Assembly (NCBI GenBank): GCA_023439045.1
Contig: JAEXOY010000018.1
Coordinates: 124,001 to 188,000 of the forward strand
DNA from: Bacillota bacterium
GTDB lineage: Bacteria > Bacillota > Clostridia > Acetivibrionales > DSM-1351
DNA length: 64,000 nt
Direction of reading: 5' to 3'
Part shown: in pieces, positions 60,235 through 64,000 of the stretch
Numbering within the stretch: position 1 is the stretch's first letter
Layout: every line of letters begins with the position of its first letter
Program-made: the position numbers and the translations under genes
The notes under the pieces: model-generated
Seen by the model: the letters and a program-made list of their open reading frames with translations, nothing else
What the model was told of the DNA's origin: nothing
Database searches by the model: none

Positions 60235-62313
60235 ATGCCAAGGCAATTTAGCTTAGATAAGACTAGAAATATCGGTATCATGGCACATATTGATGCTGGT
60301 AAGACTACAACAACTGAACGTATCCTGTTTTATACAGGCAGAGTTCATAAGATCGGCGAGGTTCATGAAGGTGCTGCAACCATGGACTGGATGGAACAGG
60401 AGCAAGAACGTGGTATCACTATCACATCTGCTGCTACAACAGCTCAGTGGAAAGGTAACAGAATTAACATTATTGACACGCCGGGGCACGTTGACTTCAC
60501 AGTTGAAGTTGAAAGATCTCTTCGTGTACTCGATGGTTCAGTAACACTTTTCTGTGCAAAGGGCGGAGTTGAACCACAGTCTGAAACAGTTTGGAGACAG
60601 GCTGATAAGTATGGGGTTCCACGTATTGCATACGTTAACAAGATGGATATCATGGGAGCTGATTTTTTCAACTGTGTTAGGATGATGAAGGAAAGACTTC
60701 AGGCTAACGCAGTACCAATACAATTACCAATCGGAAGTGAAGATTCTTTTACTGGTATTATTGATTTGGTTACAATGAAGGCTTTATTCTTTAAAGATGA
60801 CTTAGGTCAAGTTATTGAAGAAGGCGAAATTCCGGACAACATGAAGGATATTGCTAATGAATACCGCGAAAAATTAATAGAAGCTGTTGCTGAATTAGAC
60901 GAAGAAACAATGATGAAATACCTCGAGGGAGAAGAACTCACAGAGGCTGAAATCCGCAATGGAATCAGACTTGCTACAATTGCAGTTAAGATTATTCCAG
61001 TTACTTGCGGATCATCATACAAAAATAAGGGTGTACCACAGTTACTTGACTGCGTAATCGAGTATATGCCATCACCATTGGATATTCCAGCGATTGATGG
61101 TATTACAATGGACGGAGAGACTGAGATTACAAGACCAGCTGATGATAATGGTCCATTTGCAGCTCTCGCATTCAAGATTATGACAGACCCTTATGTTGGT
61201 AAGCTTTGCTTCTTCAGAGTATACTCTGGAACATTAAATTCAGGTTCATATGTACTCAATTCTACAAAGAATAAGAGAGAAAGAATCGGAAGAATACTTC
61301 AAATGCATGCTAACCATAGAGAAGAAATCCAGACTGTTTATTCAGGTGATATCGCTGCTGCAGTAGGTCTTAAGGACACTACTACTGGTGATACTCTCTG
61401 TGATGAGGCAGCTCCAGTTATTCTCGAATCAATGGAATTCCCAGAACCTGTTATAGATATCGCTATCGAGCCTAAGACTAAGGCTGGACAGGAAAAAATG
61501 GGTATTGCATTGGCGAAACTTGCAGAAGAAGATCCAACCTTCAGAGTTCACACTGATCAAGAAACTGGACAAACAATTATCTCAGGTATGGGTGAACTCC
61601 ATCTTGAAATCATTGTTGACAGATTGATGAGAGAATTTAAGGTTGAAGCAAATGTTGGTAACCCACAGGTTGCTTACAAAGAAACAATTCGTAAGGCTGT
61701 TAAGTCTGAAATGAAGTACGTCAGACAGTCAGGTGGTAAGGGACAATACGGTCACTGTGTTATCGAAATTGAACCAAGAGAACCAGGCGAAGGCTACGAA
61801 TTTGTTAACAAGATTGTTGGTGGTGCTATTCCTAAGGAATACATTGCTCCAATCGACGCTGGTATACAGGAAGCAATGCAGACTGGTATACTTGGCGGAT
61901 ATAATGTTGTTGATGTTAAGGTTACCCTTGTAGACGGTTCATACCATGAAGTTGACTCATCTGAAATGGCATTTAAGATTGCCGGCTCAATGGCATTCAA
62001 GGATGGATGTAAGAAGGCTAACCCAGTTCTTCTTGAACCTATCATGAAAGTTGATGTTGCTGTTCCTGAAGAATACATGGGAGACGTTATGGGCGGTCTT
62101 AACTCAAGAAGAGGACGTATCGAAGGTATGGAAGCACGTAACGGTGTTCAGAATATAAGATCACACGTTCCACTTTCAGAAATGTTCGGTTATGCTACTG
62201 CTCTTCGTTCATCAACACAGGGTAGAGGTAACTTCTCAATGCAGACTAGCCACTTCGAAGAAGTGCCAAAGAGCATTCAAGAGAAGGTTCTTGCTGGAAA
62301 AAAGGCTGACTAA
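60235..62313 (+). CDS. fusA: Elongation factor G
   Basis: A 692-residue translocation GTPase. G1 is 'AHIDAGKTT' (about residues 17-25), the switch region 'QERGITITSAATT', G3 'DTPGHVDFT', G4 'NKMD'. Domains II-V follow at normal length ('ISGMGELHLEIIVDRL' in III, 'RRGRIEGM' in V). The ATG at 60235 follows GAAAGGAGGGT. Confidence 0.98.
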   Translation: MPRQFSLDKTRNIGIMAHIDAGKTTTTERILFYTGRVHKIGEVHEGAATMDWMEQEQERGITITSAATTAQWKGNRINIIDTPGHVDFTVEVERSLRVLDGSVTLFCAKGGVEPQSETVWRQADKYGVPRIAYVNKMDIMGADFFNCVRMMKERLQANAVPIQLPIGSEDSFTGIIDLVTMKALFFKDDLGQVIEEGEIPDNMKDIANEYREKLIEAVAELDEETMMKYLEGEELTEAEIRNGIRLATIAVKIIPVTCGSSYKNKGVPQLLDCVIEYMPSPLDIPAIDGITMDGETEITRPADDNGPFAALAFKIMTDPYVGKLCFFRVYSGTLNSGSYVLNSTKNKRERIGRILQMHANHREEIQTVYSGDIAAAVGLKDTTTGDTLCDEAAPVILESMEFPEPVIDIAIEPKTKAGQEKMGIALAKLAEEDPTFRVHTDQETGQTIISGMGELHLEIIVDRLMREFKVEANVGNPQVAYKETIRKAVKSEMKYVRQSGGKGQYGHCVIEIEPREPGEGYEFVNKIVGGAIPKEYIAPIDAGIQEAMQTGILGGYNVVDVKVTLVDGSYHEVDSSEMAFKIAGSMAFKDGCKKANPVLLEPIMKVDVAVPEEYMGDVMGGLNSRRGRIEGMEARNGVQNIRSHVPLSEMFGYATALRSSTQGRGNFSMQTSHFEEVPKSIQEKVLAGKKAD

Positions 62314-62417
62314 TAGTCAACCGCAAATGTTAATAACAGAAATCTTGTATTTCTGTTTAATAAACCAAATTTATTAAGTGCGCAATTAGCGCTCAATGAA
62401 AGGATGGAGATTGTAAA

Positions 62418-63620
62418 ATGGCTAAGGCAAAATTTGAAAGAAATAAGCCACACGTTAATATTGGAACAATAGGTCACGTTGACCATGGTAAGACTTCATT
62501 AACAGCTGCTATTACTAAGGTATTAGGCATGTTAGGAAGAGCAGAATTTAAGGATTACGGTACAATTGACTCTGCTCCTGAAGAAAGAGAAAGAGGAATC
62601 ACAATTAATACTGCTCACGTTGAATATGAAACTGAAACTAGACACTATGCTCACGTTGACTGCCCAGGCCATGCTGACTATGTTAAGAACATGATCACTG
62701 GTGCTGCTCAGATGGACGGTGCTATCCTCGTTGTTTCAGCTGCTGACGGCCCAATGCCTCAGACAAGAGAACACATCCTCCTCGCTGGACAGGTTGGCGT
62801 TCCTTATATCGTAGTATTCTTGAACAAGTGCGATATGGTTGATGATGAAGAGCTTATCGAATTAGTTGAGATGGAAGTTAGAGAACTTCTAAGCTCATAT
62901 GACTTCCCAGGAGATGATACTCCAATCGTTAGAGGTTCAGCTCTTGTAGCTCTCGAGTGCACATCAAAGGATCCTACAGCTCCTGAGTATGCTCCAATAT
63001 TGCAACTCATGGATAAGGTTGATGAATATATACCAACTCCTGAAAGAGCAACTGACAAGCCATTCATTATGCCTGTCGAGGACGTATTCTCAATCACTGG
63101 TCGTGGTACTGTTGCTACTGGTAGAGTTGAAAGAGGCGTAGTTAAGGTTGGAGACGAAGTTGAAATAGTTGGTCTTATGGACGCTCCTAAGAAGACTACT
63201 GTTACAGGCGTTGAAATGTTCAGAAAGCTTCTTGATCAGGCTCAAGCTGGTGACAACATCGGTGCTCTCTTAAGAGGTGTTCAGAGAACTGATATCGAAA
63301 GAGGTCAGGTTCTTGCTAAGCCAGGATCAATCAAGCCACACACTCATTATGAAGGACAGGTTTACGTTCTAACTGCATCAGAAGGTGGAAGACATAAGCC
63401 ATTCTTCAATGGTTACAGACCACAGTTCTACTTCAGAACAACTGACGTTACAGGCGTTATCGAAATTCCAGAAGGAACTGAAATGGTTATGCCAGGTGAC
63501 CACATCACTATGAAGATTAAGCTCATCACTCCTATCGCTATGGAAGAAGGACTTAAGTTCGCTATCCGTGAAGGTGGAAGAACAGTTGGAGCTGGTAACG
63601 TTTCAAAGATAATTGAATAA
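62418..63620 (+). CDS. tuf: Elongation factor Tu
   Basis: A 400-residue GTPase that brings aminoacyl-tRNA to the ribosome. G1 'GHVDHGKTSL' (about residues 18-27), 'RERGITINTAHVEYET', 'DCPGHADYVKNM' and 'NKCD' are all present, with domains II and III complete. A strong ATG at 62418 follows GAAAGGATGGAG. A terminator follows directly. Confidence 0.99.
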   Translation: MAKAKFERNKPHVNIGTIGHVDHGKTSLTAAITKVLGMLGRAEFKDYGTIDSAPEERERGITINTAHVEYETETRHYAHVDCPGHADYVKNMITGAAQMDGAILVVSAADGPMPQTREHILLAGQVGVPYIVVFLNKCDMVDDEELIELVEMEVRELLSSYDFPGDDTPIVRGSALVALECTSKDPTAPEYAPILQLMDKVDEYIPTPERATDKPFIMPVEDVFSITGRGTVATGRVERGVVKVGDEVEIVGLMDAPKKTTVTGVEMFRKLLDQAQAGDNIGALLRGVQRTDIERGQVLAKPGSIKPHTHYEGQVYVLTASEGGRHKPFFNGYRPQFYFRTTDVTGVIEIPEGTEMVMPGDHITMKIKLITPIAMEEGLKFAIREGGRTVGAGNVSKIIE

Positions 63621-63635
63621 TTAATATTCATAAAT

Positions 63636-63670
63636 AAAAAGACTTGAGGTTTGTCCTCAAGTCTTTTTGT
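63636..63670. terminator. Strong terminator after tuf
   Basis: A perfect 14-bp stem, AAAAAGACTTGAGG (63636-63649) with CCTCAAGTCTTTTT (63655-63668), 5-nt loop, usable in both directions. Confidence 0.93.
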
Positions 63671-63687
63671 GTTATTATGTTTTCAAT

Positions 63688-63818
63688 TTTCCAGTAAATG
63701 TTCAGATACTTGTGTTGCTGTTTGCTAATAAATGTTTAATAATTGTGCTCTATTTGCTAATAAATGTTTAAATACTTGTGCTGCTATTTGCTTATAAACG
63801 CTTAGCACAATTGCGTTA
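63688..63818 (+). repeat. Degenerate 32-34-bp tandem repeat between tuf and the mcp gene
   Basis: Units start at 63688, 63721, 63753 and 63787 and share TTTGCTAATAAATGTTTAA...TTGTGCTnCTA. The middle two are most alike. Confidence 0.85.
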
Positions 63819-63844
63819 TCTATTGTCTGTTATGTACCATTGTA

Positions 63845-64000
63845 TCATTTAATAGTGAACTGTGATATAGATTCATTCATTTCTTCAGCTAATAGTTTAA
63901 GTTTCTTTGCATGTACTGATAAATCTTCACTAAATGCCATTTGCTCTTGAGTACTTGCAGATATCTCCTGAGTAGTAGCTGCCGATTCATCAGCAACAAT
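63845..64000 (-). CDS. Methyl-accepting chemotaxis protein, C-terminal end only
   Basis: On the minus strand an open frame runs in from the right edge and stops at TGA (63847-63845). The 51 visible residues contain 'AATTQEISASTQEQ', the end of a chemoreceptor signalling coiled coil, followed by the usual helical tail ('AKKLKLLAEEMNESISQF'). The sensory part and start lie beyond the window. It is convergent with tuf. Confidence 0.85.
   Translation of the reverse strand: MVADESAATTQEISASTQEQMAFSEDLSVHAKKLKLLAEEMNESISQFTIK

Noticed and set aside
1..64000. tRNA or rRNA genes, prophage, integrase or attachment sites
   Set aside because: I looked for cloverleaf TTCGA-type sequences, rRNA signatures and phage genes and recognised none; a covariance scan would be decisive.

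Overview
The window is low-GC DNA from a spore-forming Clostridia-type Firmicute. The evidence is a SpoIIR sporulation gene, S-layer-homology surface proteins, strong AGGAGG ribosome sites, an L10 leader, a T-box in front of ileS, and the rplKAJL-rpoBC-str ribosomal cluster. The start of a methyl-accepting chemotaxis gene at the right edge suggests motility. A cellulolytic Ruminiclostridium-like (cluster III) relative is plausible but is inference only. I saw no rRNA, tRNA, CRISPR array or prophage.

Layout. 1-4400 is an accessory patch with decayed fragments (partial DUF4865 gene, methyltransferase tail, GyrI-like fragment) around a nucleoside transporter, a P-loop kinase-like gene and an XRE regulator. 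4600-7200 holds a nitroreductase, a GyrI-like effector-binding protein and a WYL regulator. 7300-20000 is a housekeeping block: ddl, a DUF1934 gene overlapping argS, two SLH surface proteins, a Ctp protease, pyrG and spoIIR. 20200-29300 carries an acyltransferase, a beta-helix surface protein, an SPFH/zinc-ribbon pair, an MgtC-like protein, a dead IS and a Ca2+-type P-ATPase. 29600-38500 holds a PhnB-like protein, a frameshifted coiled-coil gene, a four-gene gliding-type ABC operon (ATPase, permease, GldG-like, DUF4340), a YkvI-like transporter, a DUF5711-like protein and CvpA. 38700-42150 is ilvD-ilvB. 42300 to the end is rpmG-secE-nusG-rplK-rplA, L10 leader-rplJ-rplL, rpoB-rpoC, T-box-ileS, ybxF-like L7Ae gene-rpsL-rpsG-fusA-tuf, then the tail of an mcp gene on the minus strand.

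The transcription/translation cluster is unusual because it is interrupted twice. A DUF4397 gene on the opposite strand lies between rplL and rpoB, which has its own strong promoter. A T-box-controlled, long type-2-like ileS lies between rpoC and the L7Ae/rpsL unit, which also has its own promoter. Other notable signals are short degenerate tandem repeats just after the stop codons of at least six genes, sometimes including the stop codon itself; an in-frame 18-bp repeat inside ddl; a T-box whose Stem I seems enlarged by about 78 nt; a terminator whose 3' arm contains the ribosome site of the next gene; and an IS remnant that still carries a perfect hairpin hiding its transposase ribosome site. 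I did not find a clearly new multi-gene system. The RNA-level oddities and the post-stop repeats are the best candidates for something undescribed.
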